Source: Methylocella tundrae
Lineage (GTDB): Bacteria; Pseudomonadota; Alphaproteobacteria; Rhizobiales; Beijerinckiaceae
Assembly (NCBI RefSeq): GCF_038024855.1
Contig: NZ_CP139089.1
Coordinates: 1,302,001 to 1,366,000 of the forward strand
Direction of reading: 5' to 3'
Length of the DNA: 64,000 nucleotides
The position numbers were made by a program, and so were the translations under genes. The notes beneath the pieces are model-generated. The model saw only the letters and a program-made list of their open reading frames with translations. It did no database searches and was not told the DNA's origin. Positions 17,043 through 27,325 of this stretch are shown one piece after another (positions within the stretch are counted from its first letter, which is position 1; each line of letters begins with the position of its first letter).

Positions 17043-17699
17043 CGGGCATTCCTCCCGTCAATATAATTGAAATAGTTTTAGGAGGAAATTTACAGTGCAC
17101 ACTAACCCCCTTAGTATACAATCTATTCTTTCAATTTCTATTAAAAAAATACAGCCTTAGAAGATACATGCAAATCAATTGCTCGCATAAATCGGAGCTT
17201 AAGTAAGTCCCAATCCATTGCCTCAATGAAGCATTTCTCTGAAAGTCTTCCTCCAGGCGGGCCTATGAACGACGCCCAGGATTCAGAGGAATGTCCCAAC
17301 GCATTGAATCTCCGTTTACCTTGTAGCACGCTTTTCCTTGAACGCCGGATCGACAGGGATCAAAGAGAAACGCTCCCGCGCAGAGTCCTATCAATATTTG
17401 TTTATTCAGAAGAGTTATCGCAAAATGGCCGATTGCAGTGCCGGCTGATCCACCCGCCGCATGAGAACCAGGCCCCACTCGCTCGCGGCCGCCCGTTTTT
17501 TTTGCCCTCTGACGCGACTCCAATCGAATTGTGAAATCTTTTGGTCCGATCGGCGACTGGTTGATACACCGCGCTCCAGAGTAGGTCTGCGTATTTCGAC
17601 ACATTCCGAGGGTCTGCGCAAGCACGCCAGAAGCCAAGCATTATGGGTCCTCAGTATGACGAGCTGACAACCCTCGGGCCGGACAATGAGCAATGCGCT
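17043..17699. other. AT-rich intergenic stretch, possible short ORF
   Basis: A 650-base gap between the GNAT-like gene and lolD. The first 160 bases are strikingly AT-rich for this genome. They include AGGAGG (17080-17085) set 9 bases before a GTG at 17095 that opens a 21-codon frame to TAG at 17160; its reality is unproven. Longer frames further on (17226-17534 plus, 17415-17693 minus) overlap one another antisense and show no domain, so they are not accepted. Confidence 0.35.
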
Positions 17700-18383
17700 C
17701 TATGGAAGTTCAACCAGAAGCCCGTCCCGCAGCGTGATGCGGCGATCCATGCGGTCCGCGAGCTCCATATTATGCGTCGCGATCAAGGTTGCGAGCCCAG
17801 TCGCCCTGACGATGGCGTCGAGGGCCTCAAAAACGTGATGGGCGGTTTTCGGATCGAGATTGCCCGTGGGCTCGTCCGCCAGCAGGAGCCCCGGCCCGTT
17901 CGCCACCGCCCTTGCGATCGCGACGCGCTGCTGTTCGCCGCCCGAAAGCTCCGCGGGCCGATGGTCAGCGCGCGCCGAAAGACCGAGATAATCCAGAAGC
18001 TGGGTGGCTCGCTCCCGCGCTTCCTTGCGCGAATGTCCGGCGATCATCTGCGGCAGCATGATATTTTCGAGCGCGGAGAACTCCGGCAACAGATGATGAA
18101 ACTGGTAGACGAATCCGATCTCGCTGCGCCGCAGAGCGGTGCGGGATTCATCCGCCATAGCGACCGTTGGCACGCCTGAGATATAGACCTCGCCCGCGTC
18201 CGGACGCTCGAGCAGGCCCGCGATATGCAGCAAGGTCGATTTGCCAGCGCCGGAGGGCGCGATCAGGGCGGCCGACTGGCCCGCCCACAGTCCGAAATCG
18301 GCGCCGCGCAAAATGTCGAGCGGCGCGCCCGCCTGATCGTAGCGGCGTTCAACCTTCTCCAGATAGAGGGCCGGGGCGGACAT
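17700..18383 (-). CDS. lolD: Lipoprotein-releasing ABC transporter ATPase
   Basis: A 227-residue ABC ATPase with Walker [13 protein letters not shown], signature [14 protein letters not shown], Walker [13 protein letters not shown] and H-loop THN. The length and the PTGNLD form are typical of the LolD/MacB-type subgroup. It lies 2 bases downstream of the LolC/E permease on the same strand. Together they would extract lipoproteins from the inner membrane and hand them to LolA. In alphaproteobacteria one permease gene (LolF-like) often replaces LolC plus LolE. Confidence 0.92.
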   Translation of the reverse strand: MSAPALYLEKVERRYDQAGAPLDILRGADFGLWAGQSAALIAPSGAGKSTLLHIAGLLERPDAGEVYISGVPTVAMADESRTALRRSEIGFVYQFHHLLPEFSALENIMLPQMIAGHSRKEARERATQLLDYLGLSARADHRPAELSGGEQQRVAIARAVANGPGLLLADEPTGNLDPKTAHHVFEALDAIVRATGLATLIATHNMELADRMDRRITLRDGLLVELP

Positions 18384-18385
18384 CG

Positions 18386-19657
18386 CTATTCGTAACGCAG
18401 CGCTTCGACCGGATCGAGCTTTGCGGCGCGCCAGGACGGGTAAATCGTCGCAAGGACGGAAAGCGCCAATGTCATGCCAACGACAGTCAGCACGTCGACA
18501 GGATCGACCACCGACGGCAGGCGCGACAGAAAATATAGCTCGGCGGGAAACAGATTGGCGTGCAGCAGATGGTTCAGGAGCTGGCGGATCGTCTCGACAT
18601 TGCCGGCGACGAGAAGGCCGAGCAAAAAGCCAGCGAATGTGCCGACGACGCCGATGGAGGCTCCGGTGATGAGAAAGATCCGCATGATGCCGCCGCGCGT
18701 CGCGCCCATCGTGCGCAGCACCGCTATGTCGTGGCTCTTGTCTTTGACCAGCATGATAAGGCCGGAGATGATGTTCAGCGCGGCGACTAGGACGATCAGC
18801 GTCAAGATCACGAACATGACGTTGCGCTCGACGTTCAGCGCGTCGAAGAATGTCCGGTTGCGCTCGCGCCAGTCGGTCATGATCATCGGACGCGTCACCG
18901 TCCCGTCGATCTTGCTGCGCACCGCGTCGAGATCTTCGGGCCTGTTCAGGAAGACTTCGATGACGCTCGCCTCATTGTCCTTGTTGAAGAAGCCCTGCGC
19001 CTCCGGCAACGGCATATAGACGAAAAGATTATCGAATTCCGCCATGCCGATCTGAAAAATCGCAGTCACGGGGTAGACCTTGCTGCGCGGAGCGACGCCA
19101 AAGGGCGTCTGCGGCCCATTGGCGATCAGCACCTTGATCTTGTCGCCGACGCGCAGTCCGAGATTTTCCGCGATCCTCTGCCCGATCGCAACGCCGCCAG
19201 CCTTGTCGAAGCCGTCGAGCGCGCCAAACTTGACATTGCCGGCGATGCCCGGGAGGCGCTTGATATCAGCCTCTCGAATGCCGCGAACGAGGGCGAAGGC
19301 CATGCTGGTGGTCGAGACCGCGGCGGGTCCTTCGACCATGGGAATGGCGAGCTGAACCCCCGGAATGGCGGCGACTTCGCGCGACACTTCATCATAATCG
19401 GTCAGCGGCGAATCGGCGGCCTGCAGAAAAATATGGCCATTGATGCCGACAATCTTGTCGAGCAGATCCTTGTGAAATCCGTTCATCACCGACATGACGA
19501 CAATCAGGGTCGCGACGCCGAGCATGATTCCCGCGAAAGAAAAACCGGCGATGACGGACACAAAGCCGCTTGAGCGTCGTGCGCGCAGATAGCGCAGCGC
19601 GACCATCCATTCAAACGCCGCGAAAGGCCGCGCGCCGCCGGGTGAGGATCGCATCAT
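18386..19657 (-). CDS. lolC: Lipoprotein-releasing system permease (LolC/LolE family)
   Basis: A 423-residue permease with a first membrane helix at about residues 25-50, a large periplasmic MacB-like domain (about 50-270), and three C-terminal helices of the FtsX fold. It ends with the family-typical [11 protein letters not shown]. It overlaps proS by 4 bases (the GTG/ATG start lies over the proS stop) and precedes lolD by 2 bases, so proS-lolC-lolD is one operon. Only one such permease is present, so it probably works as a homodimer in the manner of LolF. The symbol lolC is used by convention; lolE or lolF would be equally defensible. Confidence 0.92.
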   Translation of the reverse strand: MMRSSPGGARPFAAFEWMVALRYLRARRSSGFVSVIAGFSFAGIMLGVATLIVVMSVMNGFHKDLLDKIVGINGHIFLQAADSPLTDYDEVSREVAAIPGVQLAIPMVEGPAAVSTTSMAFALVRGIREADIKRLPGIAGNVKFGALDGFDKAGGVAIGQRIAENLGLRVGDKIKVLIANGPQTPFGVAPRSKVYPVTAIFQIGMAEFDNLFVYMPLPEAQGFFNKDNEASVIEVFLNRPEDLDAVRSKIDGTVTRPMIMTDWRERNRTFFDALNVERNVMFVILTLIVLVAALNIISGLIMLVKDKSHDIAVLRTMGATRGGIMRIFLITGASIGVVGTFAGFLLGLLVAGNVETIRQLLNHLLHANLFPAELYFLSRLPSVVDPVDVLTVVGMTLALSVLATIYPSWRAAKLDPVEALRYE

Positions 19658-20976
19658 GCGAGCGTCAGACGTGAGATCGCCTCGTCGACGCTCAGCGACT
19701 CGCGCGCCCCGGTCGCCCGCGTCTTCACCTCGACTTTTCCTTCGGCCAGGCCTTTGGGGCCGACGATGAGCTGATATGGCAGGCCGATGAGATCGAGCTT
19801 GGCGAATTTCGCGCCCGGCCTCTCGTCGCTGTCCTCATAGAGCACGTCGACGCCCGCCGTTTCGAGGGCCTCGTAAATTTTTGCGCAGGCAGCGTCGACG
19901 GCGGCGTCGCCGACTTTCAGATTGGCGAGCCCGACCTTGAACGGCGCGACGGACGCCGGCCAGATGATGCCGGCTTCGTCATGGTTGGCCTCGATCAGCG
20001 CCCCGACGAGACGCGAGACGCCGACCCCATAAGAGCCGCCCTGGAACGGACGCTCGACGCCGTCGGGCCCCGTGATCATGGCGTGCATCGGCTTTGAGTA
20101 TTTGTCGCCGAAGAAAAACACCTGTCCGACCTCGATGCCGCGGGTGTGGATGCGCCTGCCTTCCGGCGTCTCGCGCTCGAAACGGGCCTCGTCATGGACG
20201 TCCTCGGTCGCGGCATAGAGGCTCGTCCACTGCTTGACGATGGGCGACAAATCGCCGTCGTAATCGACGGTCTCATCGGGAACGGGCAATTCCAAGACGC
20301 CAGCGTCACAAAATACGGCCGATTCGCCGGTTTCGGCGAGAATGATGAATTCATGACTCTGATCGCCGCCGATCGGCCCGGTTTCCGCGCGCATTGGAAT
20401 GACGCGCAAGCCCATGCGCGCGAAGATGCGCAGATATGAGACGAACATACGGTGATAGGCGAGCCGCGCCGACGCCTCGTCGACATCGAAGGAGTAAGCG
20501 TCCTTCATCAAGAATTCGCGACCCCGCATGACGCCGAACCGCGGCCTTTGCTCGTCGCGGAACTTCCATTGGATATGATAGAGGATTTTCGGCAATTCGC
20601 GATAGGAGCGCACATAAGCGCGAAAAATCGCCGTGATCATGTCCTCATTGGTCGGCCCGTAGAGCAGCTCGCGCTCGTGCCGGTCCTTGATCCGCAGCAT
20701 TTCCGGCCCATAGGCCTCATAGCGGCCGGTCTCCCGCCAAAGGTCCGCAAGCTGCAGCGTCGGCATCAACAGCTCGATCGCCCCGGCGCGATTCATTTCC
20801 TCGCGCACGATCTCAGTGACCTTCTGCAAAACGCGAAGGCCGAGCGGCAGCCAGGTATAGATGCCGGCGGCTTCCTGCCGGATCATGCCGGCGCGAAGCA
20901 TCAAACGATGCGAGACGATTTCAGCTTCTTTAGGCGTTTCGCGCAGAATCGGCAGAAAATAACGGGAAAGGCGCAT
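19654..20976 (-). CDS. proS: Prolyl-tRNA synthetase (short alphaproteobacterial form)
   Basis: A 440-residue class II synthetase that charges tRNA-Pro. Motifs include [13 protein letters not shown], the motif 2 region [25 protein letters not shown] (positions about 131-155) and motif 3 [16 protein letters not shown]. The length lacks the roughly 180-residue editing insertion of the long bacterial form, which is normal for alphaproteobacteria. The C-terminal anticodon-binding domain (about 340-440) is intact. It is the first gene of the proS-lolC-lolD operon. Confidence 0.96.
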   Translation of the reverse strand: MRLSRYFLPILRETPKEAEIVSHRLMLRAGMIRQEAAGIYTWLPLGLRVLQKVTEIVREEMNRAGAIELLMPTLQLADLWRETGRYEAYGPEMLRIKDRHERELLYGPTNEDMITAIFRAYVRSYRELPKILYHIQWKFRDEQRPRFGVMRGREFLMKDAYSFDVDEASARLAYHRMFVSYLRIFARMGLRVIPMRAETGPIGGDQSHEFIILAETGESAVFCDAGVLELPVPDETVDYDGDLSPIVKQWTSLYAATEDVHDEARFERETPEGRRIHTRGIEVGQVFFFGDKYSKPMHAMITGPDGVERPFQGGSYGVGVSRLVGALIEANHDEAGIIWPASVAPFKVGLANLKVGDAAVDAACAKIYEALETAGVDVLYEDSDERPGAKFAKLDLIGLPYQLIVGPKGLAEGKVEVKTRATGARESLSVDEAISRLTLA

Positions 20977-21273
20977 GGATCAGGGACACGTGTCTTGAGA
21001 GCGGGCAAAATGGAAAACGAGGTTTAGGACGCGCGCCGCCGAAAGGCAAAGGCGCAAACGCAAGCGCGGCGGCCAAATCGCCTCGACGCCCGTTCATCCG
21101 GCTCTCATCAACAAGGAAGACTTTATGTCGGTTTCCGCCTTTCGGCGGCATGCCCTACCGTCAGTCCGACTTTCGCCTGAGATTTCGTATCACTTTAATG
21201 GGAAGATCGGCATTCACTTTTTGCAAACGGCGCTTACGCTCGAGGGGCTTATCGCCGTGAACAGAGGCCGCCC

Positions 21274-21861
21274 ATGCGCGCGTTGATCGTCGTCGCCCAT
21301 CCGCTAGAGGAAAGTTTCACCCACGCCGCCGCCGCGCGCGTGAAAGCGACGCTGGAGCGGCGCGGATTGGCGGTCGATCTGATCGACCTCTACGCGGATA
21401 ATTTTGACCCACGGCTCACCGCCGCCGAACGCCGGGCCTATTTCACGGCGCCGCATGATTACAGCGCCGTCGCCGGTTACGCCGACCGGCTGCGGCTGGC
21501 GCAAAAGCTCGTGCTGGTCTTTCCACAATGGTGGTTCGATGCGCCGGCGATCCTGAAGGGCTTTTTCGATCGGGTTCTGGCCCCGGGCCTCGCCTTCACG
21601 CATGCGCCGGGCGGCGGGCTCACCCCGCTGCTGACGCAGATCGACGCCCTTTGGGTGGTGAGTTCGACCGGCGCGCCCTGGTGGGCCGCCCGCCTCGTCA
21701 TGGGCGATCCGGTCCGCCGTCAGATCGCGCGCGGCGTCAAACCCTGGATCTGCCCGAAAGCGACGTTCCGCATGCTGACCTTGCATAATATGGATCGATT
21801 TACGCCAGCAAAGGGAAGCGTCTTTCTCGACCGTCTCGAACAGGCCTTTCAGCGCTTTTGA
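21274..21861 (+). CDS. NAD(P)H quinone oxidoreductase, flavodoxin-2 family
   Basis: A 195-residue protein of the flavodoxin-like NQO1/MdaB/KefF family. The N-terminus MRALIVVAHPLEESF is the FMN/FAD phosphate-binding start of the family. LVFPQWWFDAPAILKGFFDRVL (about residues 80-101) is the flavin and substrate segment. It is a cytosolic two-electron quinone reductase, or a regulator of K+ efflux if KefF-like; no kef gene is nearby, so the first is more likely. It sits alone on the plus strand between proS (divergent) and adk (convergent), exactly where rpsM-rpsK-rpoA would be expected. Confidence 0.85.
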   Translation: MRALIVVAHPLEESFTHAAAARVKATLERRGLAVDLIDLYADNFDPRLTAAERRAYFTAPHDYSAVAGYADRLRLAQKLVLVFPQWWFDAPAILKGFFDRVLAPGLAFTHAPGGGLTPLLTQIDALWVVSSTGAPWWAARLVMGDPVRRQIARGVKPWICPKATFRMLTLHNMDRFTPAKGSVFLDRLEQAFQRF

Positions 21862-21954
21862 GCGGCCTCGCGAAATGGACGCGCCAGCAGTCAGCCGGAC
21901 GCCCTCTCGGCGCCCCGCCGTCCCCGCTTTCATCAATTGGCGTTTCGAACCGAA

Positions 21955-22536
21955 TCAGCCTTGCAAAGCGCGCTCGATCGCAGCGGACACTTCATCGATC
22001 GGCGCCATGCCGTCAACCGCCTGCAAAGCGCCCGTCGCTGCGTAAAACGCCGAGACCGGGGCGGTCTGGGCATGATACGACTCGAGCCGCTTCTTGAACG
22101 CCTCCGGATTGTCGTCGGCGCGAACGGCCTCTCCTTTGGTGATGGATTCCTGCGCCCGATTCTCGATTCTGGCGAGCAGAGCCTTGTCGTCGACCTTGAG
22201 CTCGATCACCGCATCAAGATCCATGTTCTTGCCATGGAGGATTTTCGCGAGCGCCTCGGCCTGCTTCACCGTGCGCGGAAAACCATCGAGGATAAAGCCC
22301 GCCTTGGCGTCGGGCTCGTCGATGCGATCGGCGATGATGCCAACCACGATTTCATCCGAAACGAGTTCCCCCGCATCCATCACCGCCTTCGCCTTGAGGC
22401 CGATCGGCGTCCCGGCCTTGACTGCTGCGCGCAGCATATCGCCGGTCGACAATTGAGGAATTTTGTATTTTTCCTGCAGACGCGACGATTGCGTCCCCTT
22501 CCCGGCCCCTGGCGGGCCAAGAAATACAAGCCTCAT
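21955..22536 (-). CDS. adk: Adenylate kinase
   Basis: A 193-residue short-form adenylate kinase that interconverts ATP + AMP and 2 ADP in the cytosol. The P-loop [10 protein letters not shown] is at residues 7-16, the AMP-site STGDMLRAA follows, and FILDGFPRT is intact. The LID is short and lacks the zinc Cys set. The start overlaps the secY stop by 4 bases (ATGA), so translation is probably coupled. It is the last gene of the ribosomal cluster. Confidence 0.96.
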   Translation of the reverse strand: MRLVFLGPPGAGKGTQSSRLQEKYKIPQLSTGDMLRAAVKAGTPIGLKAKAVMDAGELVSDEIVVGIIADRIDEPDAKAGFILDGFPRTVKQAEALAKILHGKNMDLDAVIELKVDDKALLARIENRAQESITKGEAVRADDNPEAFKKRLESYHAQTAPVSAFYAATGALQAVDGMAPIDEVSAAIERALQG

Positions 22537-23861
22537 CTGCGTCTCCCCTTCAATTTTGCTTTTTTGACAAGGCCTTCATATTGATGCGCCTGCAGATGGC
22601 CAAGGACCTGAGCCACAGTGTCCATCGTCACGCTCACCACGATGAGAAGCGAAGTGCCGCCAAAATAGAACGGAAGCGCCGCGTAGGAAATAAGCATTTC
22701 TGGTAATAGACAGATGACCGCGAGATAGGCCGCGCCAATCACCGTAATCCGCATCAGGATCGTGTCGATATATTGAGCCGTGCGCTCGCCCGGACGGATT
22801 CCGGGGATGAAGCCGCCATGTTTCTTCAGATTATCGGCGGTTTCCACCGGATTGAACACGATGGCCGTATAGAAGAATGCAAAAAATACAATCAACGCCA
22901 CATAGGCGACCATATAGAGCGGCCGGCCATGGCCGAGATAGCTCGAGATGATCGCGACGACGCCGGACTGGTTTTGCGAGAAATTCGCGATCGTCGTCGG
23001 CAGCAACAGCAGTGAAGAGGCAAAAATCGGCGGAATGACGCCCGAGGTGTTGAGCTTCAACGGCAGAAACGAAGTCTGTCCCTCATAGACCTTATTGCCC
23101 TGCTGGCGCTTTGGATAGGTGATCAGCAACCGGCGTTGCGCCCGCTCCATGAAGACGATGAAGGCGACGACGCCGATCGACATCGCGAGGACGCCGATGA
23201 TCACGCCCGTCGAAATGGCGCCCTGCCGGCCAAGTTCAAGCGTGTTGACGATGGCGGAAGGGAAAGCCGCGACGATGCCGGCGAAGATAATGAGCGACGA
23301 ACCATTGCCGATGCCGCGCGAGGTGATCTGCTCGCCGAGCCACATCAGGAACATCGTGCCGCCCATCAGCGTCAGCACGGTCGAGATGCGGAAGAAGAAA
23401 CCGGGATCCGTGACGACGCCCGGTTGGCTCTCGAGCCCTACGGAAATGCCATAGGCCTGGAATGCGGCCAGCACCACGGTCAGATAGCGCGTATATTGGT
23501 TGATGACCTTGCGCCCGGATTCGCCCTCCTTCTTCAAGGCTTCCAGCGTCGGAAATACCGAAGTCAGAAGCTGAATGATGATCGAGGCCGAAATATAGGG
23601 CATGATGTTCAGCGCGAAGATCGCCATGCGCTGCACGGCGCCGCCCGCGAACATATTGAAAAGTTCGAGAACGCCCTGCTTGTTGCCGGTGAAATTTGCT
23701 TCGAACGCGGCGGGGTCGATCCCCGGCAGGGGAATATAGGTGCCAAACCGATAGATGATCAGCGCGCCGAGAGTGAACCAGATGCGCTTCTTGAGTTCCT
23801 CGGCCTTGCCGAACGCGCTCCAATTGACGTTTGCCGCAAGCTGTTCTGCCGCCGATACCAT
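22533..23861 (-). CDS. secY: Protein translocase subunit SecY
   Basis: A 442-residue polytopic inner-membrane protein, the channel of the Sec translocon. It opens with [29 protein letters not shown], and the recognisable [19 protein letters not shown] and [16 protein letters not shown] segments are present. Ten helices are expected. GAGGAG lies 7 bases before the ATG. Unlike the tightly packed upstream genes, a gap of 311 bases separates it from rplO, which could hold a second promoter. Confidence 0.97.
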   Translation of the reverse strand: MVSAAEQLAANVNWSAFGKAEELKKRIWFTLGALIIYRFGTYIPLPGIDPAAFEANFTGNKQGVLELFNMFAGGAVQRMAIFALNIMPYISASIIIQLLTSVFPTLEALKKEGESGRKVINQYTRYLTVVLAAFQAYGISVGLESQPGVVTDPGFFFRISTVLTLMGGTMFLMWLGEQITSRGIGNGSSLIIFAGIVAAFPSAIVNTLELGRQGAISTGVIIGVLAMSIGVVAFIVFMERAQRRLLITYPKRQQGNKVYEGQTSFLPLKLNTSGVIPPIFASSLLLLPTTIANFSQNQSGVVAIISSYLGHGRPLYMVAYVALIVFFAFFYTAIVFNPVETADNLKKHGGFIPGIRPGERTAQYIDTILMRITVIGAAYLAVICLLPEMLISYAALPFYFGGTSLLIVVSVTMDTVAQVLGHLQAHQYEGLVKKAKLKGRRR

Positions 23862-24172
23862 TCAGTGCTCCTCAGGCGCCGCAAGCGCCGGAATGCTCAT
23901 ATTGAGGCCAGGCGCCCGGGCCGGGAATTCACGGATGCGCACATGGGAGGCGTCCAGCGGCTCCGCGTCAATGTAGGATCGCCGCCGGGGATGCGCCACC
24001 GTCACCTCGCTCGCGACCCCTCATCAGGACGCCGACGCTTTCCTTATAGGTCAGCCGCGAAAGGAGCAAAAGCCCTTCCGCGAAGCTTTGCGAACAGGTC
24101 GCCAGAGCCCTGTCACGGCCTCCTGCGTTCTGCGAGAAGCTCGCGGCGAACGCCCGAAGGCGCTGCGACGGC
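23862..24172. other. rplO-secY gap, no gene
   Basis: A 311-base gap inside an otherwise compact operon. The plus-strand frames that cross it run antisense through secY and L15 and are shadows. No strong hairpin was seen. A secondary promoter for secY-adk is possible but I cannot point to clear boxes. Confidence 0.4.
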
Positions 24173-24661
24173 TCAGCCAGCGTCGGCGGGAGCCTCGGCC
24201 GTGGCCTTCAACAGGCGAATGGAGCCGCCGGCGCCTTCAATCGCGGCGACCGCGCTTTTCGACGCGGCGGCGACCTCAAACGACAGCTTGGCCTCAAGCT
24301 TGCCGACGCCGAGGATTTTCACGCCGTCGCGGGGCTTCGAGATCAGGCCGCACTGAATCAGGGCTTCGTTAGTGATCGCAGTCGCCGGGTCGAGCTTGCC
24401 CGCTTCGACCGCTTCCTGAATCCGGCCAATGTTGATCTCGTTGTAATCCGTTCCGAAGGGATTCCAGAAGCCGCGCTTGGGCAACCGCCGGTGCAAAGGC
24501 ATCTGACCGCCCTCGAAACCCTTGATCGCCACGCCTGTGCGGGCCTTCTGCCCCTTGACGCCGCGCCCGCAGGTCTTGCCCTTGCCGGAGCCGATGCCGC
24601 GTCCGACGCGCATACGGGATTTCGACGAACCGGGATTGTCGGAAATGTCATTCAGTTTCAT
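24173..24661 (-). CDS. rplO: 50S ribosomal protein L15
   Basis: A 162-residue L15 starting [20 protein letters not shown] at 24661. The glycine/arginine-rich assembly arm [20 protein letters not shown] follows. The longer open frame upstream is read-through of rpmD in another frame and is not used. The C-terminus (about 145-162) is Ala-rich and slightly extended. L15 binds 23S rRNA late in 50S assembly. It is 26 bases downstream of rpmD. Confidence 0.95.
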   Translation of the reverse strand: MKLNDISDNPGSSKSRMRVGRGIGSGKGKTCGRGVKGQKARTGVAIKGFEGGQMPLHRRLPKRGFWNPFGTDYNEINIGRIQEAVEAGKLDPATAITNEALIQCGLISKPRDGVKILGVGKLEAKLSFEVAAASKSAVAAIEGAGGSIRLLKATAEAPADAG

Positions 24662-24687
24662 GTCAGTGTCCTTAGCCGGCCGCGGCC

Positions 24688-24897
24688 TCAAGCGCCTTCG
24701 ACGATGCGCAGGAGATGAGCGACTTTCGCGATCATGCCGCGCACCGCCGGGGTGTCCTCGAGCGAAGAGCGGCGGCCGATTTTGTTGAGCCCGAGGCCCT
24801 TCAGCGTCGCGCGCTGCTCCGCGGGCCGTCCAATGGGGCTTTTGGTCTGCTCCAGGGTAACCCTGGCGGCGGACCCGGATTGGGCGTTGCTGGTCAT
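24688..24897 (-). CDS. rpmD: 50S ribosomal protein L30
   Basis: A 69-residue L30. I chose the ATG at 24897 (MTSNAQ) because GGAG lies 6 bases upstream; starts at 24900 or at a GTG at 24912 are also in frame. The core [23 protein letters not shown] followed by [15 protein letters not shown] is typical of bacterial L30. It is encoded between rpsE and rplO as in the standard spc order. Confidence 0.93.
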   Translation of the reverse strand: MTSNAQSGSAARVTLEQTKSPIGRPAEQRATLKGLGLNKIGRRSSLEDTPAVRGMIAKVAHLLRIVEGA

Positions 24898-24908
24898 CAT
24901 CGGCTCCT

Positions 24909-25478
24909 TCACCCTTCGCTGACGGCTTCGGCTTCGCCGCCTTGGCGGCGGGCCTGAAGGGTGGACACTTTGAGATTGCGGCGCGCCGCGACAGCGCGCG
25001 GGGAATCCTCATGGGTCAGCGCGTCGAAGGTCGCGCGCACCATGTTGTAGGGGTTCGAGGACCCCTGCGACTTGGCGACGACGTCATGCATTCCGAGCGT
25101 CTCAAAAATGGCGCGCATCGGACCGCCGGCGATGATGCCCGTGCCAGCGGGAGCCGCGCGCAGCACCACGCGCCCTGCCCCATGACGCCCGTTGACGTCA
25201 TGATGCAGCGTCCGGCCTTCACGCAGAGGCACGCGGATCAGAGAGCGTTTCGCCGATTCGGTCGCCTTCCGGATCGCCTCCGGCACCTCGCGCGCTTTGC
25301 CGTGACCGTAGCCGACGCGACCCTTCTGGTCGCCGACGACGACGAGCGCCGCGAAGCCGAACCTGCGGCCGCCCTTCACCACCTTGGCGACGCGATTGAT
25401 ATGGACCAGGCGGTCCATGAATTCGCTGTCGCGCTCCTCGCGGTCGCGGCCACGGCCGCCTTCACCTTCACGCGCCAT
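24909..25478 (-). CDS. rpsE: 30S ribosomal protein S5
   Basis: A 189-residue S5 with an Arg/Glu/Gly-rich N-terminal tail (residues 1-20), then the double-stranded RNA-binding fold beginning [20 protein letters not shown]. The region that contacts S4/S8 and controls decoding fidelity follows. Its C-terminus is rich in Gln/Gly/Glu. A gap of 141 bases separates it from rplR and holds a palindromic repeat. Confidence 0.96.
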   Translation of the reverse strand: MAREGEGGRGRDREERDSEFMDRLVHINRVAKVVKGGRRFGFAALVVVGDQKGRVGYGHGKAREVPEAIRKATESAKRSLIRVPLREGRTLHHDVNGRHGAGRVVLRAAPAGTGIIAGGPMRAIFETLGMHDVVAKSQGSSNPYNMVRATFDALTHEDSPRAVAARRNLKVSTLQARRQGGEAEAVSEG

Positions 25479-25588
25479 GTCTTTGTTCCATCTTCACGTC
25501 AATTTCCTATCCGTCACTGTCGCGCGGCCGCCAATTGCGTCCCGCTCGCTCCGGTCCTGGCATTCATCGCCTCGCCGCATGACCTCAT

Positions 25589-25614
25589 CCGAAAAGTCAG
25601 CACTTTTCGGGATC
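25589..25614. repeat. Palindromic repeat inside the spc cluster
   Basis: Perfect 9-base arms CCGAAAAGT (25589-25597) and ACTTTTCGG (25602-25610) with a 4-base loop. ACTTTTCGGGATC (25602-25614) is the reverse complement of the repeat at 10952-10964. It lies between rplR and rpsE, so it is transcribed in the ribosomal mRNA and would form a stable hairpin there. Confidence 0.75.
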
Positions 25615-25619
25615 ACCCG

Positions 25620-25982
25620 TCAGAAGCTAAGACCACCTTCGCGCGCGCCTTCGGCCAACGCCTTGACGCGCCCGTGATACATGTAAGAGCCGCGATCGAA
25701 CACGACTTCCTTGACCCCGGCCGCGGCCGCGCGCTCGGCGATCAGCTTGCCGATCGCTTTCGCCGCCTCGACGTCGGCGCCGGTCTTCAGGCTTTCGCGA
25801 TTGGCCTTCTCGAGAGACGAGGCGGCCGCCAGCGTGCGGCCGGCGGCGTCGTCGATGATCTGGCAATAGATCTGTTTCGACGAGCGGAAGACCGAAAGCC
25901 TTGGCTTGCCGTAAGCGCGCGCGCGCAGCGAGCGTCTGACGCGCGCCTGGCGACGGGCTGTGGCCACATTGTCTTTTGCCAT
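25620..25982 (-). CDS. rplR: 50S ribosomal protein L18
   Basis: A 120-residue L18, the 5S rRNA-binding protein of the large subunit. The sequence has the basic N-terminal tail, [17 protein letters not shown], and a C-terminal [23 protein letters not shown], all diagnostic of the family. Its stop codon is 9 bases before the palindromic repeat. It follows rplF by 27 bases. Confidence 0.96.
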   Translation of the reverse strand: MAKDNVATARRQARVRRSLRARAYGKPRLSVFRSSKQIYCQIIDDAAGRTLAAASSLEKANRESLKTGADVEAAKAIGKLIAERAAAAGVKEVVFDRGSYMYHGRVKALAEGAREGGLSF

Positions 25983-26009
25983 GACTGGCTCCTGATCCTT
26001 AGCTCGAAA

Positions 26010-26543
26010 TTACTTCTTCTTGCCTTCCTTGCGGAAGATGAATTCGCCGGCGTATTTGACGCCCTTGCCCTTATAGGGCTCCGGCGGACGCAAAGCGCGT
26101 ATTTCGGCGGCGACCTGTCCGACCTGACGCTTGTCAATGCCGGTGATCGACACTTCCGTCGGCTTCGGCGCGACGATGGCGATGCCTTCCGGTATCGGAA
26201 AGCTCACATCATGGCTGAAGCCGAGCGAGAGCTGCAGGTTTTTGCCTGAAACCGCCGCTTTATAGCCGACGCCGGTGATCTCGAGCTTGCGCTCGAAGCC
26301 TTTCGAGACGCCAGTGACGAGATTATTCACCATGGAGCGGGTCATGCCCCATAAGGCTCGCGCCCGCTTGGTTTCGTTGCGCGGCGCAACCTCGATGCCG
26401 CCGTCGCCCAAAACAACGCTGACGTCGTCAGGCGCGGCGAAGGACAACGCGCCTTTGCCGCCCTTCACCGAAATCAACTGCCCTTCGATCTTGGCCGTGA
26501 CGCCGGAGGGAATGACGACCGGCTTCTTTCCGATACGAGACAT
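26010..26543 (-). CDS. rplF: 50S ribosomal protein L6
   Basis: A 177-residue L6 with the start [15 protein letters not shown]. The conserved C-terminal [27 protein letters not shown] is the diagnostic L6 end. The protein sits near the sarcin-ricin loop and the factor-binding site of the 50S subunit. Normal length. Confidence 0.97.
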   Translation of the reverse strand: MSRIGKKPVVIPSGVTAKIEGQLISVKGGKGALSFAAPDDVSVVLGDGGIEVAPRNETKRARALWGMTRSMVNNLVTGVSKGFERKLEITGVGYKAAVSGKNLQLSLGFSHDVSFPIPEGIAIVAPKPTEVSITGIDKRQVGQVAAEIRALRPPEPYKGKGVKYAGEFIFRKEGKKK

Positions 26544-26567
26544 AACTTAAATTCCTCGGTCTTTCGG

Positions 26568-26966
26568 TCAGAAGACCTTGCAAAGGACTTCGCCGCCAAC
26601 ATTGGCTTCGCGAGCGGCATGATCAGCCATCACGCCTTTCGGCGTGGAGATGATCGTGATGCCAAGGCCGTTCGCCACGCGGGGCATGGCGTCGACGGCG
26701 GCGTAAACGCGCCGCCCGGGCTTCGACACGCGCTGGATCTCCCGGATCACCGGAAGGCCATCGAAATATTTGAGTTCAATCTCGAACTCTGTGCGGCCGT
26801 TGCCATATTCGGTCGTCGAATAGCCCCGGATATAACCTTCAGACTGCAGCACGTCGAGCACATGCGCGCGAAGGCGCGAGCCTGGCGTCTGCACTTTGCC
26901 TTTGCGACGCATCTGCGCGTTGCGGATACGGGTGAGCATATCGCCCAACGGATCGTTGACAGCCAT
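26568..26966 (-). CDS. rpsH: 30S ribosomal protein S8
   Basis: A 132-residue S8, beginning [22 protein letters not shown] and ending [22 protein letters not shown], both typical. It binds the central domain of 16S rRNA and, in many bacteria, represses the spc operon by binding a hairpin near the rplE start. Such a hairpin was not verified here. Confidence 0.97.
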   Translation of the reverse strand: MAVNDPLGDMLTRIRNAQMRRKGKVQTPGSRLRAHVLDVLQSEGYIRGYSTTEYGNGRTEFEIELKYFDGLPVIREIQRVSKPGRRVYAAVDAMPRVANGLGITIISTPKGVMADHAAREANVGGEVLCKVF

Positions 26967-26978
26967 GATCCGTCCCTC

Positions 26979-27284
26979 CTACCAGCTCGACTTGACGAGA
27001 CCGGGAATGAGGCCCTGCGACCCCAGTTCCCGCAACGCGATGCGCGACATCTTCATCTTGCGTGTGAAGGCGCGCGGGCGACCGCTGACTTCACAGCGGT
27101 TGCGGATGCGCACGGCGGATGAATTGCGCGGCAGCTCGGACAGTTTGAGGCGCGCGGCAAAGCGCTCCTCGCCGTTCAGGCTTTCATCATTGGCGATCGC
27201 CTTGAGGCGGGTCCGCCGGTCGGCATACTGCTTCACCAATTTGATCCGGTGCTTGTTCTTCTCGATCGAGCTTTTCTTAGCCAT
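26979..27284 (-). CDS. rpsN: 30S ribosomal protein S14 (zinc-free form)
   Basis: A 101-residue S14 of the long, zinc-free class: it has no CxxC pairs. [20 protein letters not shown] is the typical start, and it ends with [11 protein letters not shown]. It is a component of the 30S head. It lies 12 bases upstream of rpsH and 41 bases downstream of rplE. Confidence 0.96.
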   Translation of the reverse strand: MAKKSSIEKNKHRIKLVKQYADRRTRLKAIANDESLNGEERFAARLKLSELPRNSSAVRIRNRCEVSGRPRAFTRKMKMSRIALRELGSQGLIPGLVKSSW

Positions 27285-27325
27285 AAACCTCTACCCCTGG
27301 TCGCCGCGTCTGAAACGAGTGTGTT

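Noticed and set aside
23136-24356. 406-codon plus-strand open frame across secY and its upstream gap
   Set aside because: Antisense to SecY; the part over the 311-base gap has no domain of its own.
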